NCBI GenBank assembly: GCA_948470475.1
Contig: OX419339.1
Coordinates: 1,426,501 to 1,490,500 of the forward strand
Source: Galaxea fascicularis
Lineage: Eukaryota > Cnidaria > Anthozoa > Scleractinia > Euphylliidae
Direction of reading: 5' to 3'
DNA: 64,000 bases
A program made the position numbers and the translations under genes. The notes under the pieces were generated by a model that did not search any database, was not told the origin of the DNA, and saw nothing but the letters and a program-made list of their open reading frames with translations. Of the stretch, positions 25,538-36,957 are shown piece by piece (the stretch's first letter is position 1; the number at the start of each line of letters is the position of its first letter).

Positions 25538-26069
25538 ACGAATTTATAGGGTATGTAGAATTGACGGATTTCCATGAAATTTGGTCAGAACTTGCACTGA
25601 TGACTAAGGAACAAAAGTGTGTCGGCGAATTCTTTTATTTTAAATATTTTTCTCGTGGCGACCTCTGACGCATTGCGTTTTGGGAATTGTTCGATGCTGG
25701 AACTTGACAGTTCCATAAAAAGATAACCAATGAAAATACAGGAAAATGCTGACACACTTTGAGAGATTGATGCTTTGTGATTAACACTGCACAGTTATTT
25801 TGCATCAACGATCGCATTTGATACCCGATAAATTCGACGGAAGGTCAATAAGTCATTTTGGCGTTTACCGGCTTCTGTCGCCTTATGAAAGGAGTAGCCA
25901 AACAGAACATTATTTTTTTCGAATTCTATATTTTATAACCTTTCTATTGATATATAGTTTGTGTGGGTTTTCTTGAAAACAGCGCGAGTACGAATTTTTT
26001 TCTGGAGGACACCCGCGAAGGTTTGCAGTAACCGTAAGCATGCAGTTGCGAACTATAGGGTGAATTCAG

Positions 26070-27556
26070 GAGGGGGACATGGGGATTTGCGGTGTTGATG
26101 GTTTTTTCAATGCGGTGATGCGGTGAATAAAATCTCAATATGCGGTGTTGCGGTGATTGCAAACCCAACGGTGTGCGATGTTTGCAGGGGCGGATTTAGG
26201 GGTGGGCCGAGGGGGCCGCGGCCCCCCCCTTTTGTTGAATAACTTTTTTTTTTATCAATCCCTTGGATGATTGAAATAGTTGATTTTATCCAGACATCGT
26301 ATTCAAAGAACATAATTTTTGTTTAAGAAATTAAAAAAAAAAAAGAACCTCAAAATGCTGGAAATCGCATCTCTGACGGTCTCAATTTTAAAATTGCGCC
26401 ACTATACCAATTTCAGTGACCGGCCCCCTCTTTCTCAATATCCTGGATCCGCCCCTGGTTTGTGTTTCTCAAGCTACGGTGTTCGGTGAAATGAAATTAT
26501 TTGCGGTGCTGTGGTTTCTTGTTTGATCTTTCTCAGACCTATAAATTCAGCACGTAAACTTCGTTAATCCGTGATAATTTATGACAAGCACGTACCATTG
26601 TGTTTAATTTGTAATAAAATACAGACCAACATTGTCGAGTTAATCTTCAATACGCTTAAGCTGCCAATGAGAAGCTGTTTTCGTTGATAAATACGTAGCT
26701 TGATGAGTAACTTGGCCGCTGCCACCAGAAGCTCGGCCTTCTTTAGGTCCTTTAGACACGTGGAAACCATGTCCGAGGTCAGTGAAGTTAATCGTGGAAA
26801 TTCTGGAAATGACGAGGCGGAATGGATCATTGATTGCGTAGCTTTTTTCTATGAAGAAGGGAAAGGTGGCGAAAACTACCGGGCGAAAAATAAATTCAGA
26901 TGTCGTGTCAACAGGAATGAAAGACGGCTTTGTAAGCTAGGGGAGTGCATTTGGTAAGTTTGTAACTTAGACACGTTTACTATTATTCGTTGCTATTCTT
27001 TATATCTGAATGTCTTTACAGGTCTTTTCAATCTAGGGTCGTTTAGAGGTCATTCTGATACCGGTCTATATCGGCTCCAAGGTCCTGCGACTTTCTCGAC
27101 CTGACTCTCAAACGATTATCGATATTGAAGGATGAAAGGGTCATCGAAAGCGCTCCGGACAGCGATACTGGTAGATCGTTTTCACTGTCACGCAACGAAA
27201 AAATAAATCGAAAGCTGTTCAGTGGATATAGTTTTATTTGTTTTATTGCTTGGCAGCTTTTCGGGTCAACTTCTCAGTAATGTTCATGGAACTTCATACA
27301 AACGACCTCTCCGGGTAAGTACAAGAAAACTGATTTACGGGTATCAACAGTATCGACGCGTTGGCATGCATTGACAAGAGTACATTTTGTTGTGTTTATT
27401 TTGTGGAAAATTGTTTAGATATAAAAGTGTTATGTCAAGTGTAGACGTTAAAATCATGTAGCTAAAAATTATTGTTGCGGTGACGGTATTTCGTCGACTT
27501 TTTTTTTGCGGTGTTGCGGTGTTTAGGCCCCCCCCCCCCCCCCCCATGTCCCCCTC
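26070..27556. mobile_element. 1.49-kb DNA transposon, 15-bp perfect TIRs, 6-bp target duplication
   Basis: The ends are GAGGGGGACATGGGG and its exact inverse. The 6 bp on each side are identical, ATTCAG at 26064-26069 and 27557-27562, which is the mark of a single insertion. GCGGTG-rich subterminal repeats occur near both ends, and a run of about 22 C lies next to the right end. A possible exon (from ATG 26700 to a GTAAGT donor after 26954) encodes about 85 residues I do not recognise. It is interrupted by a second element at 26185-26457. A 6-bp duplication with such short TIRs does not point me to a known superfamily. Confidence 0.8.
26185..26457. mobile_element. hAT-like non-autonomous element nested in the 1.49-kb transposon
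   Basis: Left end CAGGGGCGGATTTAGG and right end, read inversely, CAGGGGCGGATCCAGG. The CAGGGGCGGAT terminus is typical of small hAT-like elements in animals. Only GTTTG is shared between the flanks, so the target duplication is incomplete or eroded. It splits the GCGGTG-rich subterminal region of the host element, so it inserted later. Confidence 0.7.
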
Positions 27557-28355
27557 ATTCAGCGAGATAACCAATTTGATGCGTATGTCATGACCCTTGG
27601 GCTATAAAACAACGATCAAAGAAGATGGCTATAAATCCCAACCAGCCATAAAGTGGAACATGCTGTGGTGTTTACGAGGTCTGTGACGCCATGGGTAAAA
27701 CTAGCTGTTAATATACCTCTTGCCGTGTGGTGAGTACATAGTACTTGAAATGGTACTCCACGTATCAAATTTTCTTCCAAGGTTAAGCACGATACGAATG
27801 ATTGGATTAATTGCTTCTTTGACTGTCAGAGGATTGTCGCATTTTCCCTCTTTTAGCTCGAGGCCAATTTCCCAATTGATTGTATATGGATAGCTAAGTA
27901 CTTCCTTTTCCAAAGAAAAAAAGGATACGTTTCCAGGAACACATTTGCAAAGTAGTTGAGAACCCAAAAGCTGTTGTTTTACAAGCACCTATCGACAGGT
28001 TATAACTTCCCTTTCTACAAGCAGATCCAATTTTGTCCACAAAATGCTCTGAGAGTAAACAACAAATTCAGTCAGTGCAACTGAAAAGTAGAATTTGGAG
28101 GTTTAATAAGTACAATTTCAAAAATTCGTTAATAATTCATAAAGGAAATACAAAAAAAGTTATTTTGTTATATTTGTTGTGTTTGTCTACAACTGTGTTT
28201 AAAAGTCATTCTTTATTATTCAATACAACCAAAAAATGAAAATCTTTTTTTTGTAATCAAACACCTTAACTCTAAAGGAAATCTCTAACAAATTCTAAAC
28301 AAATCCCAAAAGAATCAAAAACTAAAACCGAGTAAATGATTTAGAACAAACAAAC

Positions 28356-28391
<36 letters not shown>

Positions 28392-28445
28392 AGAAACACT
28401 TTTTATGCCTTGTTGTCATCTTTTCCTTTTCCGATTAAGCCGCCT

Positions 28446-30989
28446 TTACTTGGCCTGACTCGGCAGCATAGAATAGCGGGCAACGGCATTCTGATACAGC
28501 TTGACCTTGTTGTAATCTTTGTCATGGCTCAAAATCTCAATACGATGGTCCACAAAGTGATAGTCTGGCAACCGGACACCCTTCTTTGCTCTACAAAGAA
28601 GCAAACGAAATCGGATCAGGGTGCATGAGCATATGACAAATTGAACACTTTTTTCAGGAGTGAAAACGCCTAGTACTGAGTTACCAGTTTCCTTAGTTCA
28701 GTCACTCAAATAAGATAAATCTTGTTTCAGCTATTTGGTAGAAGTAATAAACCTTTGCCTATAATATTAAGATAGTTTTGGAATCTTGTGCAACACTATT
28801 CCGCAACTGAGGGCATCCATCATCAAGCAATCGGAAGGTTCCTGATTCCACTTAAGTTGCGATCATTGAGAATTACTTGTGAGTTGATAGAATTTCGTCA
28901 CTTATCTCTTATTCCAAGTCATTAAATCTCGTTAACAAATCGGCAAAACTTACTTGTAAGTACTTTTGAAATCACATCTGTAATGGCCACCTCCTTCAAG
29001 CAACAGAGCCATGTTAACATCACCCTTCAGCACCCCATCACGTACGTACATTTTCTCCGTGGATGGCTCCCATTTCACAGTCTCCTGGGAAATTTCTCAC
29101 CATGAAAACTAATGTCATAGATAAAACAGTCGCCTTCCATTCTATTGAAAAAGAACTGACACAAAAGAACTAAGATTAAAAGGCATAGTCACGAGTAGAA
29201 TTTCATGAAAACTCGTACGTCCTACTACAGGAGGAGAAAGTAGCCAAAAACAATTTTTCAATCTTCAAAACTCGAACACAATGCTTTATTTTTCCCCGCA
29301 AGAGGCATCAGTTATCCTAACCTTATGTCGCTTGTGGCGGTGCAAATGCCCTGGTCCTCATAAGTCATGGTTCTTTCCCAGGAATACCCTTCAGGAAAAG
29401 TCTGCTTGAAATAGTCTTGAATATCTGATGGGTATTTGGTGAATACCCTGTTGCCGTACTGGTACGCTGATGTCAAGATGTCATAAGCGAAAGGCAGAGG
29501 TGCGCCTTCAGTGACTTTCAGGTCAATAGTCTGTGTTCCTCTAAAACACAAAAAAGAAAACAAAAAGAATAAAAAAAAAAGATAATGTTCGGATACAACG
29601 CGGAGCTAAATTTATCCCTGGAAGCTGGTAATGACGAGGGAAATCTTCTCCGCTTAGTCAAACTGAAAAGACTCTAAAATTATAAGGAAACTATTCTTAG
29701 AGCGGGTGAACATCCATTTACTAGATTGAAAGCCCAATAAGCAACTAAAATTTGGTGGCTGTCTTTTTAATCCTGCAAATATCACAGAAAGTAGTTTTGA
29801 ATCAATTTCATTTTCCTTATTTAACAATAATGTAATCTTCTTGAAATTTTTATTTCCAACCATTTTGTTGTATTCAGTTTCATATCGTTATCTGGACCCA
29901 CCCGACTCGATCAGCTTTACTATCTTCGGGTGGGTGTGTACTAATTTTGCTTTAATTAGTCTGAGTTAACTGATGGTTTGCTGACTTTACAAACAGTGGA
30001 CATGTTTTCAGTGGCTACGTTTTCAGTGCCTCTTCATGCGGCAGGATACCAATGTCATTAATCCTCCCTGTTTATCTTTCCGAAGTGATAGAAGCAGTTC
30101 AGAGGAGGGCGATGCGCATTATCTTTCCGCACGCCGATTATAACACGGCCATTGGCAGTGCTGGGCTCGGATCCCTCGCTGACCGCCGCGATGCCATTTG
30201 CGCTAAATTTATCTAAGGCTAGGACATCACCTCCTCTCAGCTATATTCTCACGAACCGGTGCACTATTGACCATGGTTACGTTCAGGTCAGCAGCGCTAT
30301 GAGCAAGTTAAAGGCCACACGGAGAGATTTAACAATTTTGTTACTGTACGTTTTCAGTAAGGTATATATGACCCACCACTGTAATTCAGGAGTCTTATTC
30401 TGCAAGAGTGGCGTTTAATAAACTATCATCATCGTCATCATCAAAGAAAAGATAAGTTAAGGAAGTAGAAAGAAGAAACAAGTGGAAATCACGTGATAAA
30501 CTGGAAATAAAGAAGTTTAATAACAAGACAAAGTCAGACCATGCCAAATATAGGGGTGTGTTCTCTGCATTGATATCTGGGTAAATGTAATGCGAATTCA
30601 GTCGTGAAAGTTCTAAAGACCGGACATATACCGTTTAAGACGAATTCTCAATACTAAATTTCGTTTTCTCGGAATTAAAAAAACAAGGTTTCCGAAACTA
30701 AGCACTGTTTTAAACAATGCGGCCTTAAACTGAACAAAACGATTAAATATTTTTAAGCTCAAGTTGACTTACTCGTAAGGTTTCCCTTTTCCTTCGCCTT
30801 CAACCACGAAATTGTGCCCGTTTACAGTGCCTCTCATACGCAGCTTGATCTTCATGTCTGGCTTAATCACACTCTACGGAATGAAAATTGGGTTGAATCT
30901 GAGATCAATCACCAATGAAGAATAAGCAATATAGTAAATTCATCAGTGAGAAACAAAATAACAACCCGCCCTGCACAGCAACTTACCAT
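28446..30989 (-). pseudogene. GFP-like fluorescent protein, inactivated copy
   Basis: Minus-strand exons: 30989-30987 (ATG only), 30873-30773, 29540-29322, 28590-28446 match the intact copy in length and phase; exon 4 (29141-28954) is 188 bp against 210 bp. It lacks 22 bp that encode SNGPVMQK in the intact gene. The frame shifts and meets TGA four codons later, giving a product of about 129 residues that lacks the second half of the beta-barrel. The QYG chromophore triplet and the conserved Arg (WERTMTY) remain. In the last exon the conserved catalytic Glu (GFP E222 equivalent) is Gln (LYQNAV), and Pro76 is Gln (DIQDYF). Splice sites are all intact, and the promoter keeps a good TATA box, so a transcript may still be made. 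Intron 2 holds a LINE remnant. Confidence 0.9.
30060..30445 (+). mobile_element. 5'-truncated LINE in intron of the pseudogene
   Basis: A plus-strand frame ending at TAA 30214-30216 reads YLSEVIEAVQRRAMRIIF, then AGLGSLADRRDAICAKF, the usual C-terminus of non-LTR reverse transcriptases. It ends in AATAAACTATCATCATCGTC, a microsatellite-like 3' tail. It is antisense to the pseudogene and not seen in the right arm. Confidence 0.75.
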
Positions 30990-30999
30990 GACGGTAGAA

Positions 31000-31140
31000 T
31001 TTAAGTAAGATATCAATCTTACAGCTCTTGGTTGTTCTCCATCTGCTCTCTTCCAAATCACCAGAGTGAATGGGACCACAGCTCTGGGAAGTGCCTTTAT
31101 ACATCTGAATGCCACACCCGAATTCCCGTCGAACCAATCA
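31000..31140 (-). promoter_or_regulatory. Promoter of the fluorescent-protein pseudogene (TATAAA, CCAAT)
   Basis: On the minus strand TATAAA lies at 31101-31096, about 107 bp before the ATG, with GATTGG (inverse CCAAT) at about 31138-31133. The block is nearly identical to that upstream of the intact gene. The transcription start is inferred to lie about 30 bp past the TATA box. Confidence 0.6.
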
Positions 31141-32863
31141 CGTGTCAGAAACCCCTTTTTAACAAAGTTGACATGATGTCTATAATAAAGTACTGTGAAA
31201 ATCATACCATCATAATATCCATATCAAATTTAATAAGCGGTGTTAATTACTGTTTTGTATTACCTTGAACTTCATTTTGTTGGCGGTAACCTTTATAGCG
31301 TGTCACTGTGTGACATCAAAAGCGCATTATATTTTACCCCCAGCTAACTGCCACCAATATATTGCATTTTTTTTGCACGAAAATACATAGTTTATAATTT
31401 ATTTAACTGTTTAGATAAGGAGTTGCTAACGCTTGCATGAGCGCCTTTTTCCTTTTACTCAATCGAAAAGCTAAGCTAATTCAAACTAATACGGGTTTTG
31501 CGAGTGACAAACGGCCAAGTCAGTCAAATTGCCGCGACACGTGATTTAGTTTGGTGTTACAAAAATCATTTTCTACTTACTCTTCTGTGGCTTTAAAATG
31601 AGAGAAAAGAAAAGTAAGAGGAGACAGAAGAACCAGAAGAAGAAGAAGAAAGCTACTACGTCCACAATGATATCAACAAGTGTGTTGAAATATGAAAATT
31701 GAAATCCTATATTCAACAGATGTAAACACCACCAATTTTAGCATTGCATATGGTTTAAATTATATCAGAATGTAAAATATAAATAAGGACAATATAATAC
31801 TCCTGAATAAGTACTTGCACAGTCGTTCACGCTGGGTTTCTTGTATATCGATCACGCGCTAATTCAAAGGATTGAAAATCTGCTAAAATTGGAAAAAACA
31901 TGAAAAACATGAATGTCAGCTTTATTGTTGTTCAGTAATACCCTCGTGATTACGAAATAGTCTTTGGAATTTGATAGCTCAGAGATGAAATAGTGCCAAC
32001 TGCAAATAATATTCTAGGTGAAATTGTTAGCACAAATCATTTGTGTAAACTTTGGCACACTGCAACGTTTGTGAAGGCTTGTCTTGTTTAAACGATACTA
32101 TTGCTGCCGCATCAGTTTCATTAATATTTTTATTCGCCTTTGTTTAGAGTTATTTTCTGTCACGCTTATATGTCTTTTTCGTAATCATTATTCTGTTAGG
32201 TTTTTCTGCATAATTTTGCTCTTTGTTTAGTTCATTGGTCTAAAATTCACTGTTTCACTGAAAATTCATTCTCTTGTCATGATTTTGTAGTTTGGAGAGT
32301 CAACGTTGATTTTGAAGGTTTTACAGCCCTTGTTTCAGTTTGTTCCGTTTTTAAAAGCCCTACAACGTTTGTAAGTATTATTTCCACTCGCCGTTTCGCC
32401 TGCTTCGTCGTTTGTAATTCTCTCGTCGATTTCTCTTCACTTAGCTCATTGCAGTAACATATTTTGGGTTTGTTTCTTGTTTAGCAACCACTTTAAAACC
32501 ATTAATGAACTTCGGAAATAAAATAAAGTTAATCTGTGCCTGTTAGCGCGTTGGCTTCTTGGCCGCGGAGTTCGGTTTGCATGGTACACTACACTTTTAC
32601 CTGTTTTATGCACAACCTCTGTTGTAAAAGACTAAGGTTTTTGAAAAAGAAAATGTCTGTTTTGCTATCCTCACCGATCTCAAGTTTTTGCTCTGCGATG
32701 GGTACTCAGATTGCTTGTTATGGAGAGAATTCTTTTTATACTGAGCTAAAATGTACATGGTCTAACGCTTTTTTATCTCTTAGACACTGATCACTATCTG
32801 TAACCGTGTCAGATGCAGCGAAATCCACTTCTGCTTAACCCCCTCTCCCCCCGCCCCCCAAAC

Positions 32864-33121
32864 CAGTGGCGTAGCTACCTGTACGCACGGTACGAACGTG
32901 CGTACCTGAAAAAATCGAAAATAAAAAATAAAATTTAAAAAAATGCATAAAAAAGCAAATAAATAAAGAGATAACTATTTGATTTTATTCTTTAAACTCT
33001 GATTGTTTTTTTTTTTTTAAATCAGTGATGCTGATAAATCAACAGACAGTGTTTATCCACACCAAATCGGGAGGAAGGGGGTGGTTGGCATAGATTTGTA
33101 AAAATCCTGAATGCGCCCCTG
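32864..33121. mobile_element. Possible hAT-like non-autonomous element
   Basis: Starts CAGTGGCGTAGCTACC and ends CGCCCCTG, both typical hAT-like ends in animals, though they match each other only over about eight bases. AAAC flanks both sides. No reading frame. Confidence 0.45.
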
Positions 33122-34108
33122 AAACCCTTTTTGTCCTTGTATTGTACAGCTTGCGAATCATGCCACCGAAGACTTATTCAGGGACCATTTTTAAACTTCA
33201 AGAAAGACATAAATTTTCGAAGGGATTTAAGTTGTGTAGAAACTGACATGTTTTCTTTAAAAGCAGTCTTGTATTCGCACGCTATTGCGAGTCAGCCTCC
33301 GGCGAGGTCAGTCTTCGCTTACGATATGGATCAGTTTAAAACTCGCGTTGACCCGCCAAAATCTTACTCATACGTAGACGTTATTCAGCTCTGTCTTTCT
33401 CGCATTCGTTTTTACTCGCATGTTTTTGGAAAATGTGTCAGATATTTGGTTCGTAGGCGAGAAATTTGGCCTTTGGGAGTAAGTTGACGTGAGATCGAAT
33501 TTTTCAACCCACAGGCATAAAATCGGTTCAAATGTGACTTTTGTAGCGTAAATTTCAGTTGAGGCGAATTCCGAAGCTTCGTGCGAGAAGACGAACGACT
33601 TTGGAAGAACGATGGCTCAAAAAACTTGAAGAACTATATCAAGATATTAGTTTATAGGAATTCGAGCAAGTCTAGTCTTTTTTCAGGTAAAATGCAGATT
33701 AATTTGTCGGGCGTATTTTCAACTACACTGTAGGTGAAAAGTAGGTCAACATGTGGAAAGCAATACAACTGGTCAAAAATCTTGGTTTGGGAAGTCAAAA
33801 CGCTGTTCCTTTGGATACCAAAGGGATTTTTGTGGGAAATTATTTGGTGCAATGAAATGGAAGGCGCTGCCAATTGATTCTCGAATTTTTAAGAAGATTA
33901 CGACATTTTTAATTTTAAAAGACATGTTTCGATGTTGCCAACATCATCGTCAGTTACATAATATTTGAAAAACCGTTGGACTTTTTGACAACTAGGTAAA
34001 ACATACATAATTAATTAAGATTAAGTGACAAAAATATTTGAGTGAGTTGCAAAGTGTGAAAGAACATAAAGCCTAAAGCGTAAGTGTCAGGTTGACGTGA
34101 TGAACTTG

Positions 34109-34360
34109 TCAGTGGTTTAAATTAGGCTTTTCCCAATTTATATGCATAGCCTCCTTAAGTTTGAGTTGAAATCTAGTAGGGGCGGAATCAAGAATTTCGA
34201 AACAGTCTGTAGAGCAAGATTGACGGCAACGTTCTGAACGTAGTAAGTGTTTGAAAATTTGTGAGGACTTGTCTGAAGAGAGATGTTCACCGCGGAAAAT
34301 TGAAAATCCCGAATCCCGGTCAACATACGATCGGGATAGGAAAAATCCCGATTTTGACAT
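34109..34360 (-). mobile_element. Retroelement endonuclease C-terminus (Penelope/GIY-YIG-like) remnant
   Basis: The minus-strand frame reads SQIFKHLLRSERC, then CFEILDSAPTRFQLKLKEAM, HINWEKPNLN and stops. This resembles the C-terminal end of cnidarian retroelement nucleases of the GIY-YIG type, from memory of the family. The upstream part is not recognisable, so it is a fragment. Confidence 0.5.
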
Positions 34361-34989
34361 TCGTTCATATATTTTTGTAAAATTGTGCTAATACTTAAGT
34401 ACATTACAAGGACACGAAACAGAGTACGCGTCACTCTGACATACCGATAAACTAAAAAAAATGGCAAGAAAATAAAACAAAATCGAATATTGAATTGGTC
34501 GAGTATTGAATAATAGTCGTGTCCGCCATCGCACAATATTTATGGTTTGGCAGCCCTTCGGTGTGCAGTACACGAAATACCGTTCAAAATTTACAGAACA
34601 TTTGACAGAATTTGTCGTCCCAGGATGCTAGAAATGGCTTTTCCGAGCCTTAGAATTTCAAAAATTTCTAGGGGATCATACCCCCATACCCCTCTTCCGG
34701 CTCGCGCCTGAAACATTTCTTCTTATTTTTCATCGTCAGATGCTTGGACAGTCTGTAATTGTTAGCCGTACAACAACCAGAGAAATATCAGATATCACTA
34801 AATTAATACACCTATAATGACAAAACCATAAACGAAACAGCCTAAAAAACTAACGGCTAGAGAACCAGACGACCAAAACAATGAAGGACCGATCGACCAA
34901 GTTTGGGAGGCCGAACAAATGAAGGACCGAAAAACAACCGATCACGGCAGCCGAACAACCGTCGACAATCCACATCCCGTCCGCCATTA

Positions 34990-35335
34990 ATTGTAATAAC
35001 AGTCGTCTTGATCATGATCGGAGCAAGAATTCAGTGTAACTGAACGGTCGTGTTGAATTGTAACACCTGTCATGCTTGGGGCGCCGGAAAACTGATTGTA
35101 ATAACAGTCGTCTTGAACATGATCTGGGTCATGATGAATTGTAATAGCAGTTGTGATGAATTGTAACGTGACCTGTTGTGTTCGGTTATTAATTGTAATA
35201 ACAGTCGTCTTGAACATGATCTGGGTATGAATTGTAATAGCAGTTGTGTTGAATTGTAACGTGAACTGTTGTGTTCGGGGCATTAATTGTAATAACAGTC
35301 GTTTTGAACGTGATCTGGGCCTGAATTTGTACTCA
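34990..35335 (+). repeat. About 95-bp tandem repeat, 3.5 copies
   Basis: ATTGTAATAACAGTCGTCTT starts copies at about 34990, 35095, 35192 and 35286 (spacing 93-105 bp), each with internal AATTGTAATAGCAGTTGTG-like sub-repeats. Related words occur inversely at about 36280-36370. Confidence 0.8.
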
Positions 35336-36121
35336 GGCCCGGTCCGGGGCTTTGGTACTTTTTTGTCACATTATCCAGCTTTCTTTTTGAATTTTAGGTA
35401 TTCGGTACACAGACATAAAATAAATGTATATTTTTTCCCCGTTTTTTAGTATTACACATTTTAGAATATTTTGAAGTATATTGGGGCTGAGATTGTAATG
35501 CCGGTCGCCTTGGATTGTAATTACCCATCGTGAATTCACCGGGCAGTCGTATCGCATTGTCATACCATTCGTAAATTGCAATAACATTTGTCGACAACTG
35601 TTATAGCCAAACTATCGTAAATTGTAAGAACACGTTGCCGTAATTTGCAATGAACCGAACTGCTTGAAATTAGTTTTGCTCTTCATAGAGCTGAAGCGCG
35701 CGAAACGTTATATAGTTTGTTTATTGCGTAATCCAGAGCAAACAAGATAAATGAATTTACCCTTACTCAGATATCCCATTAATGTGAAGATAAACGACAC
35801 TAAAAAGACTGGAATATTTCTGAAATGTCCATCCAGAAACCTCTGTAAGCACTAGACTTCCTTAAGCGCAGTGTTAATGAACGCTTACAATTTACGACCA
35901 GTATGAAATATAATTACCAATTAAGAAAGATGAGTTCCAAAACATATTTTTTGCCTTTACGTGGTCTTGAATAGGAGTCCTCTCAGGCATCCATGTTATA
36001 ATTAACTTTTTAAAACATTCCTCAGAGAAATCAAAACCACGGCGGATTGATCGTTTTAATGGTCAAAAAACTGTGGACCAAAGTCAATTCTGAAATGGTC
36101 CCGCTTACAAATTCATGTCCC

Positions 36122-36272
36122 GGGCCCGTTGTTCAACGCTGGTATTCTGAAAAATTTTAGATCGGAGGAAGTCAATCCGGAAAACCAAAAAGCAGCAAAA
36201 GAAACTTTCAACCAAAAGTTAAAAGCTGATACCCAAGCTTGTGCTAATATCGGCTCTCCAACAACCGGGCCC
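36122..36272. mobile_element. GGGCCCGTTGTTC MITE-like element, second copy
   Basis: Begins GGGCCCGTTGTTCAACGCT and ends CAACAACCGGGCCC. Its inside (GGAAGTCAATCC, AAAAAGCAGC, AAGTTAAAA) matches the element at 63349-63587 in the same orientation. Confidence 0.7.
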
Positions 36273-36835
36273 AGATCACTACAGGTATTACAATTCAACA
36301 CAGTACGACTGTCATTACAATTCACGACCCGATCATGTACAAGATGACTGTTATTACAATTTGCGACCAGTATGAAATATAATTACCAATCAACAATAAT
36401 ATTGTGCTTTTGATTAGGAGTCTATATACCTCTTGCTAACCGAGTTCGAGGTATTGTAAGTTACGGACCGAGTTTTTTCCTGTTGCTTATGGTCCAAGAG
36501 AAGGAGGTTATGAGTCCCCCAAAAACGACTGCGCGCTACACGAATCATGGCAAAGTAACAGTTATCGGGACACGAGTTAACAGAGGTACAGGTTATGGAT
36601 TAGAGATTCCCTGTGAATACCTCTTTTGTGGTGACCACTTTTCCGGCAAGTGGCCGCATATTGTTGTCAGTAAACCTAATTAACAGCCTATCGGCAGACG
36701 TATTAATTGTTTTATTCAAATCCTTTGAATTGGTGTGATCGATAACAGACACAGCATGTCCGTTTGCATATTTTATATTCTGATAATAATTAAAACCACA
36801 TACAATGCTAATAACGGCAGTGTTGGCATCTATTA

Positions 36836-36957
36836 AATGAAGACTGATCCTCGCAGTTATGCACGCAATTATATGCAATTGCGTAAAGAAGCCTGAAAAA
36901 AATTCAGGACTTTGAACAACTGAGCTACGAAGCCACTGACGTTGGGAGCAGGTCAAC
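36836..36957 (-). repeat. tRNA-derived repeat, internally deleted copy
   Basis: Shares GCGTAAAGAAGCCTGAAAAA, ATTCAGGACTT and the ACGTTGGGAGCAGGTCAAC end with the copy at 22 kb, but lacks about 40 bp that hold the T and anticodon arms. It cannot be a tRNA gene. Confidence 0.75.

Larger units (their letters stand above)
24513..27613. mobile_element. 3.1-kb segment present only in the left arm
   Basis: In the right arm CACAAGAC continues directly into CATCAAAGAAGATG; here 3.1 kb intervene. The simplest reading is an insertion in the left arm, though deletion from the right arm is possible. No matching terminal repeats are visible at its outer ends. It starts with AAAACTACG..CGTAGTTTT, a 9-bp stem. 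It contains a Lys/Arg-rich reading frame and a complete smaller element (26070-27556). Confidence 0.6.
27614..31732. repeat. Left arm of inverted duplication, inner part (with fluorescent-protein pseudogene)
   Basis: Matches the inverse of about 37066-41515. Shared blocks include TATAAATCCCAACCAGCCAT near 27640, all five exons of the fluorescent-protein gene, the promoter block at about 31.0-31.14 kb, and GAAATCCTATATTCAACAGA near the inner end. Arms differ by several insertions in introns and flanks. Confidence 0.88.

Noticed and set aside
33131..33487. 118-codon frame in the spacer
   Set aside because: No recognisable motif, no splice partners, next to a transposon-like element; likely chance.
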